Below are positions 21,927 to 34,489 of a stretch of 64,000 bases of DNA, one piece after another. Each line of letters begins with the position of its first letter. Positions within the stretch are counted from its first letter, which is position 1. The notes below the pieces were generated by a model. That model made no database searches. It worked only from the letters and a program-made list of their open reading frames with translations, and had not been told where the DNA came from. The stretch lies in NCBI GenBank assembly GCA_027972325.1, contig JAPMOS010000008.1, positions 552,001 through 616,000 of the forward strand. The letters run 5' to 3'. The stretch is from Paratrimastix pyriformis (Eukaryota > Preaxostyla > Paratrimastigidae). The translations under genes were made by a program, and so were the position numbers.

Positions 21927-24900
21927 ATGTCGGCCGAGAAGGCCTATGATATTCAGGCTGCTCAGTACCAAAATAAAGGAACCCGAAAATTTAGGTCGGC
22001 TCTCACTGCGAACTTATTCCACTCCATTCCACTCATTCCCTAGTCCTGGAATTGCTGCGCGTAATTTTAACAACTGGGTAAAAGCAGTGCTCATCCATCG
22101 ATTTTGTCGTGAGGGCGCCCACGGTCCGTGTTCGGCTAGATCCTCAGCTCACACGGACGTTGCAGTTCTTGATCTTGGCTGTGGTCGTGGTGGTGACCTT
22201 CCGAAATACATACAAGCAAAGCTCGGATCTATGACTGGCGTCGGTCTGAATACCCGGTATCTCAAGATTCACGCCATCGTTTTGGTAGACATCTCGAGCG
22301 TGTCTTTGGATAATTACAAGGATCGCTACAAGCAGGCACGGCAATACTTCCCGTTGGACTTGATTCACGCAGATTTTACGCAGGTCTGTCTTGCCCGCGA
22401 CACGGCGCACCTGACCTCTCCACTGTCTCGGCCAGGACAATTTATTCCCGCTCCTCGGGACGGAGCCCCGATTCCATCTGATTTCCTGCCAGTTTGCCCT
22501 GCACTACGCGTTCGCCTCGATGTATTCGGCAAACCTTCTCTTCGAAACCGTTGGCCGCCTGCTGCTCCCCGGCCACTACTTCATCGCCACCGTCCCCAAC
22601 GCCATCCACATCGTGTCCGTCCTCGTCGATCGCCAGAGGGAATCCTCACCATGCATCCATACATAACGCCCTCCCACACACCGACCGACCGACCGCCCTC
22701 TCGTCCTGGTCTTCATCTCCCCGGCGTATCCTCCTGGGTGATGGGTGATGGCGATGGTGATGATGATGGTGCTGAGCAGGAAGCACCTCCGCGAGACCAA
22801 CTCGCGCTCCTTCGGCAACCAGCTCTTCGCGGTGACCTTCGAGAAGCGCGCCTTCCCCGAGTTCGGGGCCCGCTACCGCTTCCGGCTGGGCGGCAGCACC
22901 GCAGACGCGGCGGCCGTCGATGCAGACGAGTACCTCGTCCACCCGACCTCCCTCAAGAGGCCCGCGCCCATCCCGCCCACCCGCACCCCCCAGAGGAGCG
23001 GGTAGTCCCCTCCCATCCCCCGGCCCCTCTCTAACGCATCCCCGTCCTCCTCCTCCTCCTCCTCCTCCTCCTCCTCCTCCTCCTCCTCCCCCAGCCTGGC
23101 CACCCAGCACGGGCTTGTGCTGGAGTCGTGGGTGTCCTTCCGGAACTTCTTCGTGGGCAACGTCAACCCCGACCGGTGCAGCAACGCCGCCACGTACACG
23201 GAGCTCTTCAGCCGCATCGTGGGCGGGGCCGAGTCACTCACCCAGGACGAGTGGGACCTCATCAGTCCGCCCGTCCCCCCCCCCCCCCCCCCCCCCCCGG
23301 CGATGGTTCCTGCCCATTGGAAAGCTCACTGCTGCTGCCCTGCTGCCCTGCTGCCCTGCTGCCCTGCTGGACGGTGCCTCCCTGTCTGCTCTGCCGGGCA
23401 GACTTCTACTCGGTGGCTGTCTTCAGAAAACCCTGCCCGCCCGGCACGGTCCCGCCGGCCCCGCCCCCCCGGCCGCCCCCGCCGCCCACGGTGGCCGAGT
23501 ACCCCCAGCCCACCAAGCGCTCCATCAGGCGCCCCGAGGATCTCGCCCTGAGCCCCTTCGACCGGCTGCCCCCCGACCTGCTCGCTCGGGTCCGCTCCCC
23601 TGCCCCGCCCTCCATCACCCGCCCCCCTCCCGGCCGAAGGTGTCGCTGCATAGGCTCCTTCCTTCTCCTTCCCGCAGATGTCCCCTCGCCTCTCACCGCC
23701 GCCGTCCTCACTTCTGCCCCTTCCCCTTCCCTGCCCCTTCCGTGTCCCTGTCCCCGTCCTCCCGCCCCCTGCCCCCAGGTGCTTTCCGAGGTGACCGGCC
23801 AGCTGGACTACCTGCCCCACCTGGCCGCCGTGCACGGGGTCTGCCGCCGCTGGGCCCAGGACACCCTCCGGCCCCGGGCCCTGGCCCTGCCGGCCAACGT
23901 CCACCCCGGCCGGTTGGCGGGCTGGCTGCGGGAGGCCCCCCGGTGGCTCGACCTGAGCGGGGTCGTCGACCTGACCGTGCCCCTGTACGCCTGCGAATCG
24001 CCCTACGGTCCGCAGCTCGCCCGCCCCCTCCGCCTCTGGCTGCGCGAGGGGAAAACGGGGCGATGGCGACCCGCCAACGACATGCCCGCAGAGGCCAACC
24101 GAAGAAAGATGACAGCGAGAGAAGAGGCCCCACGCGATGGCCCCCCCGAGTGAGTCCTCGCTCTCGTCCTTTTCATCTCCCATCTCCCGGGCCCGGGTTC
24201 GTCCCTTCTGCCCCGCAGACGAGCGGACGGGGCGCCGGTACCCACCGCCGCCCGGCCAGGAGCCCCCGTACGAGGCGCTGGACGACGGGCCCCTGGCCGA
24301 GCTGCTGGGCATCTTCGGGGGCAACCCCCTGACCGCCCTCGCCCTCACCGCCTACCAGGCGCCCCCCAGCCTGGCCCCGGTCACCCGCCCCGCCCGTCCG
24401 TGGCCACCATCTCTCCCTTCCTCCGCTCCTCTCGGATCCTCTCTCCGAGCACCCCACGATGCCTGGCCGATTCGCATCATCGCCTGCTCATTTCTGGTGT
24501 TGCGTCGGCTCCTCTCCCTCTCCCTCTCCCTCTCCCTCTTTCTCTTCCTCTTTCTCTCCATCTTCCTCTCTCCATCTTCCTCGCCTCGGCGTGGGGGGGC
24601 AGCGGACGAGGGCCGGCTGGGCCGGTGCCCCTTCACGGAGGCCACCCTGCGCCTGGTGGCCAACAGCTTCGGCCCGACCCTCAGCAGATTCCACCTCGTC
24701 TGGTCCGCCCACGACCCCCCGCGTCCACGCCCCGCTCGACCCGCCCTGCACACGGGTGGGCCTTTCTCGCGTCGCCCCCGCCCCCGCTGATGGAGGCGTC
24801 CGGACGTGCCATCTCCTTCCCCCTTCCCCCTTCCGTCCGGGTAGCCACCTGCCCCGGGAGCACCCGCTCTTCGCCAACTCGGAGTTCGAGACGATGCTGG

Positions 24901-26454
24901 CCATGTCCACCAACATCGAGCACCTCGCCCTGCCCACACCCATCTCCGGTCCGCCCCGCTTGATATGCCCATGCCCATGTCCACGCCCACGCCCACGCCC
25001 ACGCCCACGCCCACGCCCACGCCCACGCCCACGCCCACGCCCACGCCCACGCCCACGCCCACGCCCACGCCCACGCCCACGCCCACGCCATGCCCATGCC
25101 CATGCCCATGCCCATATCACACTCTGTCCCATGCCACTTCCACGTCCCCGGGCGACAGGCGAGGTGCTATGCCACCTGCCCCTGCGCTCGCTGGACCTGC
25201 ACCTGGTGCCGCCCAGCGAGGGCCCGTACTACCTCTACCGGGAGCTGCAGCACAGCTGCCCGCTGGTGGAGCGGCTGGTGATGCCGCCCGCCCTGCCGCC
25301 CCCCGCCCCGGCCGGCCTCTCGCCCGTCGACGCGGCCTTCTTCGTGGGGGCACACCACGCCCTGCGCCAGCTGGACCTGCTGGGGCCCCGGTGCGCCCTG
25401 ACCGAGCACGCCCAGCTGCAGACCATCGCCCGCGAGTGCCCAAACCTGCGCCTCCTCAAGCTGCTCTTCGGCCCCCGTCCGCCCGCCGCCGTCGCCCTCT
25501 GCGCCATGGATGCGCGCGCACTGACTCTTCTGGGCTCGCACGGGCACACGTCTCTCATCCCGTCTCACCTCATCGTCCCCCTTTCCCCTTTCCCCTTTCC
25601 CCTTTCCCCTTTCCCCTTTCCCCTTTCCCCTTTCCCCTTTCCCCTTCCCCTTCCCGACCCCGGGTGGAGCAGCCGCCGCCGCGCCCAACGGGCCGGCGAT
25701 GGGGCCGGCGCCCCGGCCTGCGGTCTGCTCGGACTCGACCTTCCGGGCCCTGGCGGCCCTGGGCCAGCTGACCGGGCTGGCCCTGGTCTTCCCCCCGGTG
25801 CCCCCGCCGCCCCCCATGGCCGGGGTGCCCTCGTCCCCCTTCACGGTCGAGGCCCTGGCGGCCCTCCGGGTGCTGGGCCATCTGAAGCGGCTCTCGGTGA
25901 CCAACCTGCCCCGGCTGCACCTGGGGGCTGTCACCCGGCTGGCCCAGGGCACCCCCGCCATGGTCGACCTGGCCCTGACCATCCTCCCCACTCCCGCCGC
26001 CACCCCGGGGGCCCCGGCGCCCCCTCCCCCGCCGCCCGAGGAGCGGGCCACGACGGGCTGGCTGGTGGGCCTGCTGCACGCGTGGCCCTCGCTGCAGCAC
26101 CTGGAGCTGGTCAACTACCCGGGCCTCATCAGCCCCCTGCCCGCCGAGCCCGAGCAGCCCGGCCGGTACAGCAGCGGCCGGCCCCGCCGGGCCCCGCCCA
26201 GGTACGCCTTCCACCAGCCGGCCGAGCTGGACATCCACCTGGTGGCCGCCGGGACGGGCGAGGGCCCCGAGGGCGAGGAGGCCGACGGGCCCGAGGGGGG
26301 CGGTGGCTGGCGGGGGCGTGGAGGCCGTGGCCGGGGCGGGCGGGGGGGCTTCCGGGGCCGGGGCCGAGGCGGCCGGGGTGGTGGCCCCCGGGACGAGGGC
26401 CCCCCCGAGCTGCCCGAGGATTTCTACCAGCCCTTCTCGCCCAGCGACGATTGA
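21927..26454 (+). CDS. mRNA cap guanine-N7 methyltransferase fused to F-box/LRR protein with RGG tail
   Basis: Two functions in one predicted chain. Residues encoded by 21927 to about 23430 match cap-0 methyltransferase (Abd1/RNMT): [31 protein letters not shown] (SAM site), [38 protein letters not shown] and the final strand [10 protein letters not shown]. The same exon continues without stop or ATG through a Pro-rich linker (about 23430-23590) into an F-box ([15 protein letters not shown], then [19 protein letters not shown]). LRR-like segments follow ([39 protein letters not shown]), and an Arg/Gly tail ([17 protein letters not shown]) ends in DDFSPSDD-like sequence before TGA at 26454. 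Introns are numerous; donors include GTCGGC, GTCTGA, GTCTGT and GTCCGC. Only the 5' exons are AT-rich. Methyltransferase identity is firm; the fusion rests on the shared exon. Confidence 0.82.
23039..23091 (+). repeat. (CTC)n trinucleotide repeat in intron
   Basis: About 17 CTC units directly before a branch/acceptor region of the methyltransferase-F-box gene, serving as an extreme polypyrimidine tract. Confidence 0.9.
24981..25089 (+). repeat. Hexamer minisatellite (CCCACG)n, second locus
   Basis: About 18 copies in an intron of the methyltransferase-F-box gene, the same unit as at 7753-7866. Confidence 0.95.
25577..25643 (+). repeat. 7-base minisatellite CCCCTTT
   Basis: About nine copies, an all-pyrimidine array in an intron of the methyltransferase-F-box gene. 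Confidence 0.95.
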
Positions 26455-26687
26455 TCTCCTCCCGAACAAAAACTACTGCGGTTGTTGAACGACCCTTCTT
26501 CTAAGCAGAAGGAAAGAGGCGGGTTTGGCAGCGGCGCCCCCCACGCCCCCGTTGTCCCCTCCTACAAAGAGAGACAATTCGCCTGGGACTCAATGTCCCT
26601 CCGAGTCTTTTCCCCGCACGGAAAACCGCAACAGGGCAAAGAGAGAGGGGGAATATGCATACTCGAGTCCAGCAGCGGTTAAGCCGT
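26455..26687. other. Convergent intergenic region
   Basis: 233 bases between the stops of the methyltransferase-F-box and beta-tubulin genes; presumably both 3' UTRs. Nothing else seen. Confidence 0.5.
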
Positions 26688-28332
<1,645 letters not shown>

Positions 28333-28800
28333 CCTTCTTCTTGTTCAAAAATCCGAAAATGAGCGGTTCTGGAGACTAAAACCGCGCCAACGGCCCTTAA
28401 CTGGCTTCGGCCGGTACGGGTGAGTGCGGCGGCCTCGTGTGAGGTTCCCTAAATATTAGCCAGGAGAGAGAAATTTCACAAAAAATTTTTTCGGCACCTT
28501 TCCCTTCTCCCACCCCCCTCATCGATGTCCCAGCATGGTTTCCGATAGAACAAGCCACTGCCGTCCTGCCATTCATCCCCTGATTCAAGATCGAACAGCG
28601 GAAGCGATTCAATTCTCGTGGTCTCTGGGGAAAAAAGATCATATCGCAAAGTATCCATCAACATCTTCTCATAATTTCGGGGTCTCGTTTCCAATATTGC
28701 AACTGCCCCAGACCAACACGTCCCCCCCTCCCCCCTCCACTCTGTGGCTTTTGAAATAATTTCTACACCCCTTGGGCGCAACCGGCTCGCTTGTTAAGTT
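28333..28800. promoter_or_regulatory. Divergent promoter region, beta-tubulin / APC5-like
   Basis: 468 bases between two divergent ATGs, with AT-rich patches (28440-28500, 28640-28700) unlike the surrounding GC-rich exons. No specific motif is claimed. Confidence 0.45.
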
Positions 28801-31371
28801 ATGACAGACTTGCTCTCTGCCCGAGATGTGGTTCTCTCCTACTTTTTGAAAAGTTTCTTCCAAAGCACGGACTTATTCCAGGCACGGAGCATCATTTCGT
28901 TCTTTTTTAAGGAAATTCGGTCTCCCGTACTGGATGAGCAATTATTCGCTTTCTTCAATCGGGTCGCCGGGTTTTTCCAAGCATTTGAATGGTCCACTCA
29001 AGCAATTGATGCGATTCAGTCGCTCTCTTCGCCACATGACCTCTTGAAACATTTCTCCGGTCCGGCTCCCCAATCGTTCGCTCCGTGACGGGCCTTTCTA
29101 GAGCTCTCGGCCATGTTTCAAAAGCCTTCGACAATTTCGTCCAATTTTCCGAAATACCTGGTCCGCCCTGACTCCTCGCTCGATTGTCACCCCGATCCAG
29201 GACGGAACGAGCATCTTCGGGGCCTTCCTCCGACGGCTGGTGACCTCGTTCCAAAGCGCCTCCATGGAGTCGCTGTCCTTCTTTTTCAACGATTTCCTCA
29301 GGTCTGGCCAAGGCGGAACCACCGCCCATCACCCGCCTCCCCTTGATCATCACTGCCAGGGTTCTGTCCCCCCAGCAGCCCGGTGAGCTTGCTCCCCCTC
29401 CGGCGAGGCTGGCCGCGGGCCCAACCGTGGATGCACTTCTTGAAGACGCCTGTGCTCGTCTGCCACTGGACCCGCGCCGAGGTCGGGCTGCTCTTCACCC
29501 CCGCCGCTCCGCTCACGACCCCACCTCCCTCTTCGCCACCACAGACACACCCGCGCCCCTCGTCGAGCACTGCCGGGCCCTCCTGGCTCAAGCTCCTCCG
29601 AGCCCCTTGGCGTCGTACCTGAGGTCTCCCGCCCCCCTTCCCCCGAGCGCACCACGCCAACTCTCAATCAGCTTTCTGGTGGCCCGTCACGAAGGCCGGC
29701 CTGACGATGCCGTCGAAGCAGCCCGGGCCCTGGCGTGTGAGTGCGCCCCGTTTCTCTCCGTCCAGGGGCTGCAACAGGCGCCCGCCGCGGCTGCCGCTCC
29801 GAGCCATCCTCATGCGCTCCCACCCAACCCCTACCTGGCCGCCGCCCGGGCGGGCCTGCCCCACTTGGATGCCCCCAGCCCCGGTCCGTGCTGCTGCTCC
29901 CCAATTCGCTCATTCGCCACGCCCCCCTGGCCTCGCAGGCATGCCATGCGCGGACCTGGAGGGTCCGGTCAACCTCTCCCCGCCGCCCACGCAGAGCTCT
30001 CCGGCCGGCGAGGGCCCCGACCAATCGGACGAGGGCCACCCAGCCCACCGCCAGGCCGCACTCCGGTCTGGCCGCTGCACGCTATGTGTTTTCACGCGGC
30101 ATTTCATGCCCTTTGTGGACGTCGCGAGCGCAGAAACGGTGATGCGCGCCTGGCGGGCGCCTACGGGGCCCTCTGTGAGGCCGCCGTCCAACCGTCCATG
30201 GGGGCTGCCTCTCTGGTCCGTCCGGCTCCCTTCCGGTGTCCGCCGACCCCGCCCTTCTCTTTCAGGTTGTCCTGGAGGCAGTCGGCGCCCTGCAGACCCT
30301 GGGGGGCCACACGGAGGGCCTCGGTGCCACAGCTGCCGCCTGGATGGCGCAGCTCGAGGCCGCCCGGGGCGGCTCTCTTGCCCCATCGCCCGCCGGTGGG
30401 CTGGGGCTAGCCGCGCCCCCAATGGAGATGGGATTGGTCGCAGCCGTGCGCGCCCGCGATCGTGCCGAGTTGGTCGGCCCGCCCGCCCCTCATGCTCCAT
30501 TCCCGCATCCCCTCCAGCCTTTGGCCAATTTCAACCTGGCGACTGTGGATCGTCGCCGTGCAGGTGGGAGCGGGCCCCCTTCTGGCCCACTGCGAGCTTC
30601 AAATTGCGGCTCTGCATCTGGCCGCAGCCCGGGCGCTGATGGGCTCCGGCGAGCATGCCGAGGCCCACGGGGCGGCTGTGGAACTGCAAGGGCACGCCCA
30701 CCAAGCGGCCATGGCGCTCCAGCGGGGGTCCGTTTTCGTCTTCCGTTGCGCCAATCCACCTGCACGTGGTCGCAGAGCTCAAGCGGCCATGGCGTGCGGG
30801 TGCGCCGAGCTCCTCGAGGATCGGGCGGCCCTGGAGGCGCAACTGTGGCGGCTATGCAACCAAACGGGTCCGGATCACATCGTCAGTCTGTTCGGTTCAT
30901 CCCTCTGGCTCCCGGGCAGTTCTGGCGCAATGCTGGTTGGAGCATTCATGGGCCATTGCCCAAAGGCGCATCGACCACTTCTTCACCCCGCGCGAGGGGT
31001 TTGCCTCGGTGTTGGCGCCGTGGGAATCCCCGTCATTGCTCCGGATCCGTGCCCATCTGTGCTCAGCGCCGCCAGGAGTTCGCGGGGTCACCATCGTATC
31101 GACCCTGGCGGAAATTGACAAGGTCCGGAGTGCGAGAACCACATCATCATTAAAATTTTCTGTAGAAGAACAGTGGCGGCCCGGCTCACCTGATTCCGCT
31201 TCCACCATTTCCGACGATTTTGACTGTTGTGGAAAAAATGGAGTTATAAGGCGAGAAATGAGCGGTGTTGTCGGAGAAAGTCATGTGACAACGAGAACAA
31301 ACGAAATGAAAGATGGAGATGGAAAGGATGGAAGTAGGAAGAAGATGCGGGTGACCGCTGATGAGCTCTAG
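28801..31371 (+). CDS. Possible anaphase-promoting complex subunit 5 (APC5-like) helical-repeat protein
   Basis: Tentative. The ATG at 28801 opens LSARDVVLSYFLKSFF and further alpha-helical sequence. An early exon gives SIFGAFLRRLVTSFQSAS, which resembles the APC5 N-terminal motif SVVGLFLRHMILAYS recalled from animals. A later exon (ISFLVARHEGRPDDAVEAAR) resembles the APC5 TPR-like ALNLAALHxRFGxxQQA motif. A helical exon near 30560-30720 (HCELQIAALHLAAARALMGS, then GEHAEAH) fits a TPR hairpin. The last exon runs in frame to TAG at 31371 and ends in a Lys/Asp-rich tail. Introns start GTCCGG, GTCCGC, GTCTGG. If correct it is a scaffold subunit of the cell-cycle ubiquitin ligase APC/C. Other TPR proteins remain possible. 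Confidence 0.45.
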
Positions 31372-31424
31372 CGAGATCAACCTCAAGTGCAAGGTTGACT
31401 GTCACCGATTGCGCTGGCTGCACG

Positions 31425-34400
31425 ATGCAACCTCCGCGTGCTCCTGGGACAGTCTCGGATGAAGGGGAACACGAACAAAGTATCAGCAGCGTCGATCTTC
31501 AGAATAATCTTCATTGGAGCAGAATCGATGAAGGTATTTTTGGGCTTTATTATGCGATGAGCAAAGATCAATCGGAGAGTTTCAAGGTGATTAATCTGGG
31601 TAATATTGCGTTGCAATATTTACAAATGATCGGTCCGGATCTCTTCTTTCCATCAATTCCCATTTCTCCTCTCCTCTCCGGTGGCGCCCCCTCCTGCGGC
31701 AGCCATTTCCTTTAACAATGTGAAATGGCCGCTCGGAGTTCTCGACCCTTACGTGAGAGGGGCTTTTAGCGTGATTGATCTGAGCTTTTTTTCGGCCAGC
31801 CAAATTTCTCTCTGTCCGCTGCTGTTCCCCCACTTGTTGGTCTCATCCTTCCCTCGGCCCCGCAGATATCGTCTTCTCGCTCGTCTCTGTTTTTATTATT
31901 ACATCTCTTGTGATTGCCCTCGTGGTCATGCTTCTCTTCCGGGCGGTCTGTCGTCCGCTCCCTGGTTCGGCTGCCCATCCGGTTCTCTCCACGCCGCGCA
32001 GAACAAATCGCTGCCGCTTCTTCCGCTCAAAATCTTGCGACTCTTGACGATCTCTATGGTCTGTCGGGATGGAGGATGCGGGCAGGGGCATCGTCGACGA
32101 TCTCTCGTGGCCTCATCCCGCTCATCTCACGACCATATCGGATCCGGCTCCCCTCCTCGTCCCCCGCGCAGGTGACCTTCCTGTACATGCCCTGTGTGGG
32201 CGTCCTCCTGGGCATCCTCGACTGCACTTACGTTGTCTGTAGTGCTTTTTCCCCTGGGGCCGAGTGAGTGGACCCCGGCGGATGCCCGAGCGGGAGCCTG
32301 CCGGGGTGGCTCATCATCACATCACTCGTCCCCTCGGGTCGGTTGGCTGCTGCGCAGGGCCAGGTGACGCCCATGCACTCGGTGCTGACCGATGTGGAGT
32401 GTTGGGCCGTGCCGCACGTCATCCCCTCGGTCATCAGCATCGTCGTGCTGCTGGCCTTCGTGCCCTTCTCCCAATTCACCAGCCTCTTGTCCGCCTCGGC
32501 GCCCCCGCCCCTCCCGCCACCGCAATCCGTCCATCTGCCGTGCCTTTGCACATGACCATGTCTCGCTCACCCGCGGCACCCGCTCTGCTCGAACAACATG
32601 ACCCGCGCAAGGGCGGCATGCTGGCCCGCCCCAACGGGCGCTTCGACTTCGTGGTGGTCCGCCTCCTGGCCTCCCCGACCTGCCCCCTGCCCCCTGCCCC
32701 CTGCCCCTGCCCCTGCCCCTACCGCCACACTCGGGTTCCCTGGCCGGAGCGTCACACCCGGATCGGGGTCCGGGGTGGGGCCGCTGCGTCGGTCGGTGGG
32801 GCAGCTGGTGGTGAAGCTGGCCATCGTGGCCATCACCAAGCTCCTCACCAGCTACGAGTCGCTGCGGGCCTGGTGCAGCATCGTGGGCTACTTCTTCCTC
32901 TGCGGCTGGTCCGTTCGGCCCGCCCCACCCCCCCCCCCCCCCCCCCCCCCCTCCCATCATCCCACCTGACCTCGCCCCGTCCTGCAGGTCCATCTGGATG
33001 CAGCCGTACTACACTCCACGAGGCAACGCCCTGGTCTGCTGCCTGCTCGCGTTGCCCCGCCCCTCACCCCCTCCGGCGCGCACCGGCCCCTCGCCCTCTC
33101 CCCTCGCCGGCCTTCACCTCTCCCCCCGCTGCCCCTCACGCTCTCCTCCAGTACGCGTCCCTGTACGCCTCGAGCGGGCTCTCGTGCTTCTTCTCGACCC
33201 TGTCCCCCCTGGCCAGCCTGGACAACCCCGGCGGGGTGGCGGGCTTCTGGGTGGCCTACATCCTGGGCATGATCGCCCTCCCGGTGGGGGCCAGCTTCCT
33301 CTGCCGTCCGTCGCCCCACCGCCTGGCGCCCATTGCTCGCCCCGCCTGGCGCCCATTGCTCACGGGTGTGCGCCGGCCTCATCCCTCAGGATGGCGGACG
33401 CGGGCCCTGTGGGCGCTGCCCAAGAGCCGCCACCTGCCCGAGTTCTTCCTGCTGCGCCGCCAGCAGGCCGAGTCGACCATCGCCCGGGTCTCCTCCCAGG
33501 GCGGCCTGGCCCTCCTGGTCCCGGGCCTCTCGCCCAGCGCCAGCGGCAGCAGCGGCAGCCAGCCGACGGGCACCTCCATCCCCTCCGTCCTCGCGCCCGG
33601 TCCGTCGCGGCTCCTCCCTGGGGGCCGGCCACATCAGCCGCTCATCCCCTCCCCCTCCCCTCCCCTTTAGGCGCCTACCGGCCCCCACGCTACCGGAACG
33701 CGGTCGGCCTGGAACGAGGCGTCCGCTTCCTGCAGGAGTCCGTCCGGGTGCGCCCCATGTCCTGCCGCTGCTCTGGGCGGCCGACTGGCTGCCCTTTCGC
33801 GGCCAAGCAGCACTAGCTGAAGGGCTCCCGGGCGCTCGTTGCTCATGACTGCTTTCCTCGCCGCCGGGGGTGTGGCGGTGGTGGTGACTGTGCAGAAAGC
33901 AGTACCGCAAGCAGAAGGACTACGTGGCCTACGCGGACTTCCTCTACACGGAGGCCTTCCGCAAGCAGCGCAACAACCCCTCCCTCCACCTCAGCTACGC
34001 CATCTTCCTGCTGGTCCGCACCCCGGCGGCCCCCCGCCACCTGGACACTCTCCCATCCCCCTCGTTTCTGCTCCTCCGGGCGATGGGCAGGCCTACCGGA
34101 AGAACTTCGCTCGGTGCATGCAGCAGCTGCAGCAGGCCCGCCAGGTCCGCGCCCCGGCCTCTTGCCGCCCGACATAGACACCGCCCCCCTGTAGTGCTAC
34201 CCGTCGATGGACGAGCGGTTCGCCATCTACGTCAAGGCCAAGGACTGGGAGCAGGCCACCTCGGTCCGCCGCCATTTCCCGTCCCGCCCGGCCCTGACCC
34301 GCCGCCGTCCCGTTCCCCCAACCCACAGGCGGGTGGCGACCTGCGGTCGGCCCACGTCATGTCGGTGTTCACCTTCAAGCGGCACTTCTCCATGGCCCAG

Positions 34401-34457
34401 AAGTACCACGATGACGCCAAGGGTCCGCGGCGTGCCGCCATACCCCCGCCCTTCTCA

Positions 34458-34489
<32 letters not shown>

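Noticed and set aside
21927-26454. Reading the cap methyltransferase and the F-box/LRR as two adjacent genes
   Set aside because: The joining exon has neither a stop after the methyltransferase nor an ATG before the F-box; kept as a fusion, with cDNA as the test.
33843-34181. Small minus-strand ORFs within the Tmc helical-repeat region
   Set aside because: They overlap strongly conserved plus-strand exons shared by two paralogues.
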